Below, in pieces: positions 41,245-49,345 of a stretch of 64,000 bases of DNA. The notes under the pieces were generated by a model. The model saw only the letters and a program-made list of their open reading frames with translations, did not search any database and was not told the origin of the DNA. Numbering within the stretch: the first letter of the stretch is position 1; every line of letters begins with the position of its first letter. The position numbers were made by a program, and so were the translations under genes. Origin of the DNA: Bryobacterales bacterium F-183 (GTDB lineage: Bacteria > Acidobacteriota > Terriglobia > Bryobacterales > Bryobacteraceae); assembly GCA_016865505.2 (NCBI GenBank), contig AP025252.1:186001-250000 (forward strand), read 5' to 3'.

Positions 41245-41877
41245 ATGAAACGGCGAAGATTCCTACAAGCAGCTCCCGTGGCTGCCGCATTCGTGCCGCA
41301 GCAGCAGCCCGCGTCCGCTCAGCCACCCGCACAGCAACAACAGCAACGGCCGCAAGGCGGGCAGCCTCCGCAAAGCCAGCAAGTGATCCAGCCTCCTCCG
41401 GGGGTGGCCAATGCGCCCATCGTGCATCTGGACACCGTGATGCCCGAGGAGGCAGGCACCGCGGTTGGGCCCAAGTTCTTCACCGCTACCCAGTTCGCCA
41501 CGCTCAAGAAGCTGTGCGCGATTCTGATGCCCGCGGGTGCCAATGGCGCGCCGGGTGCGGTCGACGCGCAGGTACCCGAGTTTTTGGACTTCCTGCTTTC
41601 CCAATCCCCAGCCGACCGCCAGCAGATGTACCGCGCAGGCTTGGACGGGCTGAAGGGCCTGGACGATTCAAACGCAGCCAAGATGCTGGCTCCCCTCAAG
41701 CAGACCTGGACCTACGACCCGCCGAAGGATCCGGTAGCAAAGTTCCTACGCCAGGCGAAGCTGGACGTACGGCAGGCAACCCTCAATTCCCGCGAATGGG
41801 CGAAGTCTCCGGCCTCTGGCGGCGGTGGACGTCGCGCCGCAACGGGCGCGGGATTGTATTGGAACACGCTCGATTAA
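41245..41877 (+). CDS. Gluconate 2-dehydrogenase subunit 3-like protein
   Basis: A 210-residue Tat-exported protein ([15 protein letters not shown]). A Gln/Pro-rich linker (residues 20-55) is followed by the Gluconate_2-dh3 domain with [19 protein letters not shown] and [12 protein letters not shown]. In gluconate and related dehydrogenases this small subunit escorts the FAD subunit through Tat export. The gene lies 25 bases before the GMC flavoprotein gene, its expected partner. The cytochrome c subunit that completes typical complexes is absent here. The low-complexity linker is longer than usual. Confidence 0.83.
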   Translation: MKRRRFLQAAPVAAAFVPQQQPASAQPPAQQQQQRPQGGQPPQSQQVIQPPPGVANAPIVHLDTVMPEEAGTAVGPKFFTATQFATLKKLCAILMPAGANGAPGAVDAQVPEFLDFLLSQSPADRQQMYRAGLDGLKGLDDSNAAKMLAPLKQTWTYDPPKDPVAKFLRQAKLDVRQATLNSREWAKSPASGGGGRRAATGAGLYWNTLD

Positions 41878-41902
41878 CGGGGCTCGAAGGAAAGAGATCG
41901 GA

Positions 41903-43471
41903 ATGCAAGACTACGATGTTTTGATTGTGGGGTCTGGAGCCTCGGGCGGAATGGCCGCCCATACGTTGACCAAGCAGGGCGTGAAGTGCCTGATGCTCGA
42001 TGCGGGTCCGCAGGTGGACTTCCAGAAGGACCGCGTACTCAAGAATGTGTACGACCTGCCGTATCGAGGCTTTGGCAAGCCCGGGCGGCTGTCGCATGTG
42101 TTTCAAGCCAACGAGTTCAACGCGAATCAGTGGGTAGACGAGCAGGAAGTGCCGTACACGCATGCGCCGAACGAACCGTACAACTGGGTTCGCGTACGCA
42201 TGATCGGCGGCAAGAGCAATTTCTGGGCTCGTATGTCGTTCCGCTTGAGCGACTACGAATTCAAGGCCAAGGACTTTGACGGTTTCGGCGAGAACTGGCC
42301 GATTGACCATGCGGAGCTCGATCCGTTTTACACGCGCGTGGAAGAGATCTTTCGCGTGTCAGGCCGTAAAGAAGGGCTGAAGCAACTGCCCGACGGCAAC
42401 TTTGTACCGGATGAGAGCCCGGATTCCGGCGCTGCCAAGCGGATGGCGGAAGCGGGCAAGAGCCGGAACATGACGTTCACCAAGATCCGGCGGTCTTTGG
42501 GTAACGGGCAACTGGCGAGTTCGCTGAACCTCACTCTGCCTCCCGCGATGGCGACGGGCAATCTGACGATCGTCCCCAATGCGGTGGCGCGAGAGATTTC
42601 GATCGACAAGAACACGGGCCTGGTGAATGGCGTGTACTATGTCGACCGCAAGTCCAAGCGCGATCTGTTTGCCAAGGCGAAGTACGTGATTGTGGCGGCG
42701 TCGTGTCTGGAAAGTACGCGATTGCTGCTCAACTCGAAGATCGCCAATTCGAGCGGCGCGCTGGGCCACTACCTGCACGATCAGTTCTACATCACGCAGA
42801 GTGTGGTGGCGGCAGTACCTGAGGCCAAGAACGGCAAGGCTCCGCGCGGGCTGATGGGCGGCGCCGGGTACATTCCGCGCTTCCAGAACCTGACCCAGGG
42901 CGAGAAGCGGAACTTCATCCGCGGCGTAGCGTTCGATTTCTCGACAGGTGGGTCGCCCGATCCGCGCATCCTGCCGGCGTGGGGCACGGAACTCGAAGAG
43001 ATGATCAACACCTATCGTGGCTCGACCATCTCCGCTACTTGCATGGGTGAAGTGCTCCCGCGGTATGAGAACTACTGCGAGATCGACAAGACGACCGTAG
43101 ATGCGTACGGCATCCCAGTGTTGCGGTTCCACTGCAAGTACACGGATAACGAAGCGAACATGGCCAAGGACTCCGTGGATACGCTGGCGGAGGTTTGCAA
43201 GGACGCCGGGTTTGAGATTCTGAGCAAGAACGACAAGCCGTTTCCGCCCGGGTACAGCATCCATGAGTTGGGCACCTGCCGCATGAGCGACGACCCGAAG
43301 AAGGGCGTGCTCAACCGGTGGAACCAGGCGCACGACGTCAAGAATCTGTTCGTTGTAGACGGGTCCAGCTTTGTCACCGGCGGCACGCAAAATCCGACGA
43401 TCACGATTATGGCGCTGGCCATGCGAGCGTCAGAACATCTGGTGAGCCAGAAGCGAGCGGGCAAGCTGTAG
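41903..43471 (+). CDS. GMC-family FAD dehydrogenase, gluconate 2-dehydrogenase-like
   Basis: A 522-residue flavoprotein. The N-terminal FAD fold is [19 protein letters not shown]; the FAD-contact region is [13 protein letters not shown]; the C-terminal GMC_oxred_C domain has [15 protein letters not shown], followed by [17 protein letters not shown] with the catalytic His/Asn region. It resembles the large subunit of membrane sugar or gluconate dehydrogenases. It lacks its own signal peptide and would be exported in complex with the Tat-bearing small subunit just upstream. The ATG at 41903 follows AAAGAGAT; an earlier in-frame start overlaps that gene. A strong terminator follows. Substrate (gluconate, sorbitol or another sugar) is not determined. 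Confidence 0.88.
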   Translation: MQDYDVLIVGSGASGGMAAHTLTKQGVKCLMLDAGPQVDFQKDRVLKNVYDLPYRGFGKPGRLSHVFQANEFNANQWVDEQEVPYTHAPNEPYNWVRVRMIGGKSNFWARMSFRLSDYEFKAKDFDGFGENWPIDHAELDPFYTRVEEIFRVSGRKEGLKQLPDGNFVPDESPDSGAAKRMAEAGKSRNMTFTKIRRSLGNGQLASSLNLTLPPAMATGNLTIVPNAVAREISIDKNTGLVNGVYYVDRKSKRDLFAKAKYVIVAASCLESTRLLLNSKIANSSGALGHYLHDQFYITQSVVAAVPEAKNGKAPRGLMGGAGYIPRFQNLTQGEKRNFIRGVAFDFSTGGSPDPRILPAWGTELEEMINTYRGSTISATCMGEVLPRYENYCEIDKTTVDAYGIPVLRFHCKYTDNEANMAKDSVDTLAEVCKDAGFEILSKNDKPFPPGYSIHELGTCRMSDDPKKGVLNRWNQAHDVKNLFVVDGSSFVTGGTQNPTITIMALAMRASEHLVSQKRAGKL

Positions 43472-43497
43472 CCCACATTTTTGGTGAAATCGTTATA

Positions 43498-43532
43498 AAA
43501 AGGAGCGGCTTCGGCTGCTCCTTTTCGTTTTT
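43498..43532 (+). terminator. Rho-independent terminator with TTCG loop
   Basis: AAAAGGAGCGGC pairs with GCTGCTCCTTTT (one G-T wobble) around a TTCG tetraloop at 43498-43525, followed by CGTTTTTG. It lies 26 bases after the GMC dehydrogenase stop and ends that operon before mscL. The flanking A- and T-runs could also allow termination on the other strand, but no minus-strand gene faces it. Confidence 0.92.
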
Positions 43533-43580
43533 GTAGTAAACTCCCTTAGTTGCAGGGGACATAACAAGGAGACCAGTTGT

Positions 43581-44000
43581 ATGTCGATGTTGCAGGAATT
43601 CAAAGATTTTGCAGCCAAAGGGAACGTAGTGGACATGGCCGTCGGCGTCATCATGGGTGCGGCGTTCGGCAAGATTGTCAGTACGTTCACGGATGGCATC
43701 ATGATGCCGCCGATCGGAAAGCTGATGGGCGGCGTGAACTTTTCCGACTGGATCATCAACCTGTCGGATAAGCCGGTGGCGTCGATCGATGAGGCCAAGA
43801 AGTTAGGCGCAGCGGTGATGACACCGGGCCTGCTGGTAAACCACGTCATCGACTTCCTCATCGTGTCGTTCGTGCTGTTCCTGATCGTGAAGCAGGTGAA
43901 CCGCCTGAAGCCCGCGCCGCCGCCACCGCCGCCGCCCGGTCCAACCGACGACCAGAAGCTGCTGGGCGAAATTCGCGACCTTCTCAAGGCGCGCTCGTAG
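43581..44000 (+). CDS. mscL: Large-conductance mechanosensitive channel
   Basis: A 139-residue inner-membrane channel that opens under extreme membrane tension to release osmolytes. The amphipathic N-terminal helix MLQEFKDFAAKGNVVDMA, TM1 (VGVIMGAAFGKIVSTFTDGI, with the pore-constriction Val/Gly pattern), MPPIGKLMGG and TM2 (VIDFLIVSFVLFLIVKQVN) are all standard. A polyproline stretch (PPPPPPP) links TM2 to the conserved C-terminal bundle helix DDQKLLGEIRDLLKAR. An ACAAGGAG ribosome-binding site is near 43564. It is a single-gene unit between the upstream terminator and the dehydratase gene. Confidence 0.97.
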   Translation: MSMLQEFKDFAAKGNVVDMAVGVIMGAAFGKIVSTFTDGIMMPPIGKLMGGVNFSDWIINLSDKPVASIDEAKKLGAAVMTPGLLVNHVIDFLIVSFVLFLIVKQVNRLKPAPPPPPPPGPTDDQKLLGEIRDLLKARS

Positions 44001-44058
44001 CCTCCTCCTCATTGCTCCGCGTCGTAGCGTGCGTTTTGATAAGTTGGTTCGGCACCTT

Positions 44059-45303
44059 ATGCAAAACGAACGCTACGACCGCCGAGGCTTCCTAAAGTCC
44101 CTATTTCTGGGCCCGGCAGCCCTGTTCTCCCTCGAAGCATTTAACGCCAAACGTTGCGATGCCGCGGCAGCCATCGGGCCCAACGACAACATCAAAGTCA
44201 CCAAGATTGAAACCTTCGTCCTGAAGAACTCCTGGGTGTTCGTCAAGGTGTCGACGGACGCTGGCGTGACGGGTTGGGGCGAGATGCTGAAGGACGACGC
44301 TAAGGCGTGTGCCGCCGGCGCGCTCGAAGTACAGAACTACCTCGTCGGACAGGATCCGCGACGCGTTGCGTTCCACTGGCAGGCGATCCATCGTGGTGCG
44401 TTCTATCGCGGCGGTCCGATCAAGACAGCGATTTCGAGCGGTATCGATCAAGCGCTGTGGGACATCACCGGCAAGTGCTATGGCGTGCCGGTATACAAGC
44501 TGATGGGCGGCCCGACTCGCGATCGAGCGCGGTGTTACGGCGTGGTGAGCGAGAAGACCGGCGTCAATGCCATGAAGGTACAGTTGCGGGGCAAGACCCG
44601 CAGCCCCTTCAAGTACAACGAAGGCATGATGATGGTGGAAGAGATCACCGAACGCTTCAAGGACCTGCGCACGCGCATGGGTTCCAAGGTGGACATCGGC
44701 GTCGAGTTCCACGGTGCGATTCAGCCGACAACGGCGCAAGTACTGATGAAGGCGCTGGAGCCGTACAACCCCTGGTTCTATGAAGAGGTGGTGCAGGCGC
44801 TGAACGTCGACGTGATGGCAGAACTGGCACGGAAGACGCATGTCCCGCTGGCAACCGGCGAGCGCATCTTCACCAAATGGGGCTTCAAGGAAATCTTGGA
44901 AAAGAAGGCTGCGATGATCCTGCAGCCGGACATCTGCTACGCGGGCGGCATCACGGAGTTGAAGGTGATTGCAGGGATGGCAGAGGCGTACTATGCGCCG
45001 CTGGCGCCGCACAATCCGCAAGGTCCGTGTTCACTGGCCGCGAGCCTGCAATTGGCGGCTTCGATTCCGAACTTCCTGATCCAGGAACGCGGCGACAACG
45101 AATACTACGGCAACGCGGGAGGCAACAACATCGACCTGTTGGCAAAGCCCTTGCCGCCGGTGGTGAACGGCTATCGGCCCCTGTTGACGGAACCAGGCTT
45201 GGGCATCACGATCGACGAGGAGAAGTTGAAGTCGCACGTGGGCGAACCCCGGCCGTACAACACCGTGTTCGATACCGACGACGGCTCTGTCGTGGACTGG
45301 TAG
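44059..45303 (+). CDS. Enolase-superfamily sugar-acid dehydratase, galactonate dehydratase-like, Tat signal
   Basis: About 414 residues. A Tat-type start (DRRGFLKSLFLGPAALF) is followed by the mandelate-racemase N-domain (VKVSTDAGVTGWGE) and the TIM-barrel domain. Barrel motifs: VEFHGAIQP (first metal ligand position, where DgoD-like enzymes usually have Asp), WFYEEVVQ (second ligand), ATGERIFTKWGF (third ligand), QPDICYAGGITEL and LAPHNPQGP (the catalytic His). The pattern is nearest D-galactonate dehydratase. An exported enzyme of this family is unusual, since substrates are normally cytoplasmic. A GTG at 44029 would add ten residues; the ATG gives the signal at the N-terminus. The facing sialidase ends two bases away. 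Confidence 0.8.
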   Translation: MQNERYDRRGFLKSLFLGPAALFSLEAFNAKRCDAAAAIGPNDNIKVTKIETFVLKNSWVFVKVSTDAGVTGWGEMLKDDAKACAAGALEVQNYLVGQDPRRVAFHWQAIHRGAFYRGGPIKTAISSGIDQALWDITGKCYGVPVYKLMGGPTRDRARCYGVVSEKTGVNAMKVQLRGKTRSPFKYNEGMMMVEEITERFKDLRTRMGSKVDIGVEFHGAIQPTTAQVLMKALEPYNPWFYEEVVQALNVDVMAELARKTHVPLATGERIFTKWGFKEILEKKAAMILQPDICYAGGITELKVIAGMAEAYYAPLAPHNPQGPCSLAASLQLAASIPNFLIQERGDNEYYGNAGGNNIDLLAKPLPPVVNGYRPLLTEPGLGITIDEEKLKSHVGEPRPYNTVFDTDDGSVVDW

Positions 45304-45305
45304 GC

Positions 45306-47030
45306 TTACATCCCCGAGCGGAAGTTGGCGACGACCTCCGCCGTACGCAAGGCCCTGTTGTACACACGCAGGGCCTTGCACTCTCCAAAGATTTTGGGGG
45401 CGATCTCTGCTGCTCCCTGCCACTGGCTTTGCGCCGACGCCGGAAAGCGTCCCCAGCCAAAGTCACGAATCGCTCCGCCATCGTTGAACACACCGTCGAT
45501 CACCCACGAAACAATACGCGGGCCAGCGTCGACAATCACCGCGACGTGCTGCCAAACTCCGACGCGTAGCGTTCCCGGATGCGTGCCCGGATCGCAATCC
45601 CAGGCAAAATCGCCAAACTGGATCTGCAGCGTAAAGCGATCTGTTGTGGTGATCTGTACGCCGCCTTTCGAGAACACAATCTGGCCGGGCGAAAGCTCGC
45701 GGAAGTTCACGCGGAAGTCGATGGTAAAGCTTGGCCCGAATTTCGCGGTAGGCTCTGTTAACAGTCCTTCCCGGGTCAGGGTCCGGCTCTCGTTCCAAAT
45801 GCCATCGAGCAACTTACGGTCAATCTCATGCACGCGGGCGATTGTCTTCTGCGTCTCTGTGACGTAGAACTTGCCGCCGTCCTCGATGAAGTCCGGGTAG
45901 CTGATGCGCGTCTTCGGATCCTCATCGTAGAGCAGGATCTCCGGCTCGGACCAGTGGATGTAGCCATTCTTCTCAACACCCCCACAGATCCAAGCTGGAT
46001 TGCGGTTCTGATAGTACTCCCACTTCGCGCTATGCACCGCTTCGCCACCATGATTGTGAAACCACAGCAGGTACTTGCCGTTCGAAAACTTGCGCACAAA
46101 GTTCGCCGCGCGCGGGTGCTTCAATCGGCGCGGGCTGTTCGGCGAATACGTGGCGTAGGCGGGCGGTGTCCAGGTGTGCCCACCGTCGCGGCTGTACGCA
46201 TGGCAGTTGTAGCCGTCGATGGTGCGGTATGTCGCGTAGAGCGAACCGTCGCTGAGACTCACAAGGTTGGCTTCATCGGAAACCGGTCCCTTCGGCGCGC
46301 GGAGGCCTTCGTCCCCATCGGGCAGCAACTGAAATTGAATCTTGGCAGGATCGCGCTCGGTGGCAATGTTGTCAGATCGGATAAAGCAACCTTGCGATTC
46401 CACCATCGTGCCGGGATTGCCCCACTTGCCCACCTTGGCGTAACCGAAAAACATACGGCCCTTGGCGTCGAGAATGGGCTTGCCCACGCCCCAGAAGAAC
46501 TGGATCTTACCTTGATAAACATTGCCGCGGTCGATGCGCATATTGCGCAGCGGGATGTAGTGGCGGTCGCGGGACCACGTGCGGCCATGGTCATCCGAAT
46601 ACTTGAATGCGTAGGCACCCATCGTGTCCACGCGCTTGGCGATCGCCGGAGAGTTGACGTTCTCCAGCAGCCGGATATTGTCCTTGTTGTACGTGTAGAA
46701 GACGTACACGCGGCCGGAAGGTACGAGCAGCGGCATCACCCAGGAGGCTTCCGGGCCACCGGCGGGCTCAATGTCGATGAGCGGGGTCCAGGTGCGGCCT
46801 TTGTCGGTGCTGATGGTGGCGCAGATGTGCTGGCCGGGTTCGCCTTCTACGCCAGAGCCGGTGGTGAGCACACAAAGCCAGTTGCCGTCCTTGGTGACGA
46901 CAACGTACGGCTGGTCAACGTAGCCTTCTTTGGGAATGAGCAGCCCGTTGCGAATGTCACGCCAGTCTGTGGATGGCGCGGTTTGAGCAAAAACGGCGGT
47001 GGAGGCAAACAGGAATTGGCGGCGATTCAT
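45306..47030 (-). CDS. Exported sialidase/BNR-repeat protein with C-terminal LamG-like domain
   Basis: A 574-residue protein with a Tat-like N-terminus (NRRQFLFASTAVFAQ). Asp-box signatures appear in order: STDKGRTW (about residue 75), SDDHGRTW (about 145) and SRDGGHTW (about 285), defining a six-bladed sialidase-type propeller. The last 180 residues look like a LamG/concanavalin fold (FTIDFRVNFRELSPGQ, WQHVAVIVDAGPR, LRVYNRALRTAEV). A true sialidase arginine triad was not assigned, so substrate may be a non-sialic glycan. Its ATG overlaps the stop of the pseudokinase gene (ATGA), so production is coupled to two kinase-like membrane proteins. Confidence 0.82.
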   Translation of the reverse strand: MNRRQFLFASTAVFAQTAPSTDWRDIRNGLLIPKEGYVDQPYVVVTKDGNWLCVLTTGSGVEGEPGQHICATISTDKGRTWTPLIDIEPAGGPEASWVMPLLVPSGRVYVFYTYNKDNIRLLENVNSPAIAKRVDTMGAYAFKYSDDHGRTWSRDRHYIPLRNMRIDRGNVYQGKIQFFWGVGKPILDAKGRMFFGYAKVGKWGNPGTMVESQGCFIRSDNIATERDPAKIQFQLLPDGDEGLRAPKGPVSDEANLVSLSDGSLYATYRTIDGYNCHAYSRDGGHTWTPPAYATYSPNSPRRLKHPRAANFVRKFSNGKYLLWFHNHGGEAVHSAKWEYYQNRNPAWICGGVEKNGYIHWSEPEILLYDEDPKTRISYPDFIEDGGKFYVTETQKTIARVHEIDRKLLDGIWNESRTLTREGLLTEPTAKFGPSFTIDFRVNFRELSPGQIVFSKGGVQITTTDRFTLQIQFGDFAWDCDPGTHPGTLRVGVWQHVAVIVDAGPRIVSWVIDGVFNDGGAIRDFGWGRFPASAQSQWQGAAEIAPKIFGECKALRVYNRALRTAEVVANFRSGM

Positions 47031-49345
47031 TTGGCGCGTACGCGGTCCAGTATACGTGCGAACCGCGGGTCCGCGCGGAGGTTGTCGTATACGGGCGAGT
47101 TACGTGCAAAGATCACACGGCTGCGGCGTTCGGTAACGGCTTGATCGAGATTCTGCAGGGCCTCGTCGCGTTTGCCGAGAAGCGCGTAGTAAGAAGCGAA
47201 ATCGAGCGCCGTGGCGTTCTTTTGCGCGATGAACAGGTCCAGGCGCTTTTGCACCAAGCCCTGTATGCCGTTCTTCTGATAGGCTTCCCGCAGTTGATCG
47301 GCATAAGCAGAACGCCCGGCGAGGTTCGCAGCCTGGACATATCGGCGCAGAGCTTCGTCTCCATTCTTTTCGATCACAGCGAGAAGGGCAAGATCCGTGA
47401 CCGCGGAATCGAAGGAAGGGTCCAACGACAGAGTGCGCTGCAGGGTGTCGCGCGCTTCCGCGAACCGCCGGGCGTACAGGTAGCGGACCCCGAGCGCTTC
47501 CATGTAAAGAGCCGAGACCGGGTCCATGGCAAGAGCGGTTCGCATCTCTTCGATCCCCTCGTCGAGACGCCCCTGCGCGCCGATGCAGGCGGCCAGGACG
47601 TAGTGAGCTTCTGACGAGTTGCTGTTCAAGTCAATGGCTCGGCGGAGTTCTGCTTCTGCCTTGGGAAAGTTCCACTCGTACAGCAAGGTGACGCTTCCCA
47701 GCGCGACATGACCGAGCGCCAATGCAGGATCGAGTTGCAGCGACTTCTCGGCAAGGCGCTTGGCTTCCGGCATGAACTCATGCGGTGGCGCCGCGTCTAC
47801 GTAAGCCAGCAGTGTGTGGGCCCAGGACAATCCCGCGTAGGCTTCGGCGTAGTTGGGGTCCTTGTCTATGGCGGCGCGAAAGAGCTTGAGGGCTTGCTGG
47901 GCACCTTCCGCATTGAACTTGTTCCAGTGAAACTGGCCTTGGCGGAAGAGATCATAGGCCTCCGCATTCTCGGTGGTGTGGCGACCCAACAGCTTTGCGC
48001 CGCCTTCACTCAGTTGCAGCGCCAGCGTAGTGGCAACGCGCCGGGAGATGGAATCCTCGATCGAAAAAATACTGTTGAACGTCTCGTCAAACTGCGATGT
48101 CCAAAGGATGCGGCCGGTGGCGACACGAATCAGTTGGACGCGCACTCGAACACGGCCTCCTTCGCGCTGTACCGTACCGTCGAGCACTGCATCCGTACGC
48201 ATCTCTTTACCGGCAGACACAGGATCGACGCCCGGGTTGCCGTAGCGGCGGGCAAGGCTCGATGCCGCCAGACGCAGTTGCCGGAGTGAAGTCAAGCGCG
48301 ACGTGACACCATCGGCGATGCCGGCGCCCAGGTACTGGTCTTTAGGATCGAGCGGCTGCAGAGGCAGTACGGCCAGACTGCGGATGCCCTCATTCCCCGC
48401 GGAGCCCGAGGTCATGCGGCTCCAGAACCAGACGATGCCGCCGGCGATCATCGCGAGCACAACAACGCCCATCGCCACGCGATGGTGCCGCCGTACAGAA
48501 GCTTCACGAGCCGCCAGGCCGTACTCCGCGGTTTGCGTTCGTTCAATACGCTTGAGGTCCGCACTGAGGTCCGCGGCCGTTTGGTAGCGCATCGCAGGAT
48601 CCTTTTCGAGTGCGCGTAGGATCACGGCTTCGAGATCCGGCGGAAGTTCAGGGACAAGGTCACGCGGCGGAACGGGCGCGTCTTCGTGAATAGAACGCAG
48701 GACATCGGCAGGCGACTCACCCGTGAACGGCAGACGTCCCGTGGCCATCTCGTACAGCACGACGCCGAGACTGAAGAGGTCCGAACGTACATCAACTGCC
48801 TGTCCAGCGGCCTGTTCGGGCGAGCGGTACGCGGCAGCAAAGCCGGATTCGTCCGGTTCCTGTGGCCAAGCGAAGTCCAGGATCTTGGCTACGCCGCCGG
48901 TGGTGAGAAACAGGCTCGCAGGACGCAAGGCACGATGTACGATGCCGGCCGCGTGTACGGCGCGTAAGCCTTCTGCCATACCGGCGCCAGCAGTAAGGAG
49001 CTCGCTGATCGAGAATCGCCCGCGTATCAGGCGACGGTTGAGATGCTCGCCTTCCAGCAGTTCCATGGCGATGCCGAAGCGTCCGCCATAGTCCGCCGCA
49101 GAAAACACCTTACAGACATTGGGATGCCGGATGGCCGAGGCGATGCGCGCTTCCGCTTGAATCCGTTGATTGGCCGCAGAGTCCTCCGCAAGGTGCGGCA
49201 GCAGGAACTTTAACGCGACCTCGCGGTCCAACTCTGCGTCCTTGGCGCGGTACACGACACCGGCGCCGCGTTCATCCAGCACTTCTACAATCGTGAACGG
49301 ACCGGCTTGGTCCCCGGGGCGCAACTTGCCCGTGGAAGGTGTCAC
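47027..49345 (-). CDS. Membrane Ser/Thr pseudokinase with TolB/FlgO-like and TPR domains
   Basis: A 772-residue paralogue of the upstream kinase. The kinase-like domain (about 15-270) keeps the VALK lysine (Lys46), the helix C glutamate and APE-like YRSPEQ, but the catalytic loop reads HRALRPAS (137-144) in place of HRDxKPxN, and the DFG motif reads DFAW (157-160). The glycine loop is also altered (DERGAGVVY). These changes remove the catalytic base and metal-binding groups, so it is probably inactive. A helix at 289-309 follows, then an exported TolB/FlgO-like domain (LAVLPLQPLDPKDQYLGAGI) and several TPRs. GTG start overlaps the kinase TGA (GTGA), and its stop overlaps the sialidase ATG. 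Confidence 0.88.
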   Translation of the reverse strand: MTPSTGKLRPGDQAGPFTIVEVLDERGAGVVYRAKDAELDREVALKFLLPHLAEDSAANQRIQAEARIASAIRHPNVCKVFSAADYGGRFGIAMELLEGEHLNRRLIRGRFSISELLTAGAGMAEGLRAVHAAGIVHRALRPASLFLTTGGVAKILDFAWPQEPDESGFAAAYRSPEQAAGQAVDVRSDLFSLGVVLYEMATGRLPFTGESPADVLRSIHEDAPVPPRDLVPELPPDLEAVILRALEKDPAMRYQTAADLSADLKRIERTQTAEYGLAAREASVRRHHRVAMGVVVLAMIAGGIVWFWSRMTSGSAGNEGIRSLAVLPLQPLDPKDQYLGAGIADGVTSRLTSLRQLRLAASSLARRYGNPGVDPVSAGKEMRTDAVLDGTVQREGGRVRVRVQLIRVATGRILWTSQFDETFNSIFSIEDSISRRVATTLALQLSEGGAKLLGRHTTENAEAYDLFRQGQFHWNKFNAEGAQQALKLFRAAIDKDPNYAEAYAGLSWAHTLLAYVDAAPPHEFMPEAKRLAEKSLQLDPALALGHVALGSVTLLYEWNFPKAEAELRRAIDLNSNSSEAHYVLAACIGAQGRLDEGIEEMRTALAMDPVSALYMEALGVRYLYARRFAEARDTLQRTLSLDPSFDSAVTDLALLAVIEKNGDEALRRYVQAANLAGRSAYADQLREAYQKNGIQGLVQKRLDLFIAQKNATALDFASYYALLGKRDEALQNLDQAVTERRSRVIFARNSPVYDNLRADPRFARILDRVRAK

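Noticed and set aside
41229-41924. Second plus-strand frame over the gluconate dehydrogenase small subunit
   Set aside because: Arg/Gly-rich out-of-frame reading of the Gln/Pro-rich linker; the overlapping frame has a Tat signal and the family domain.
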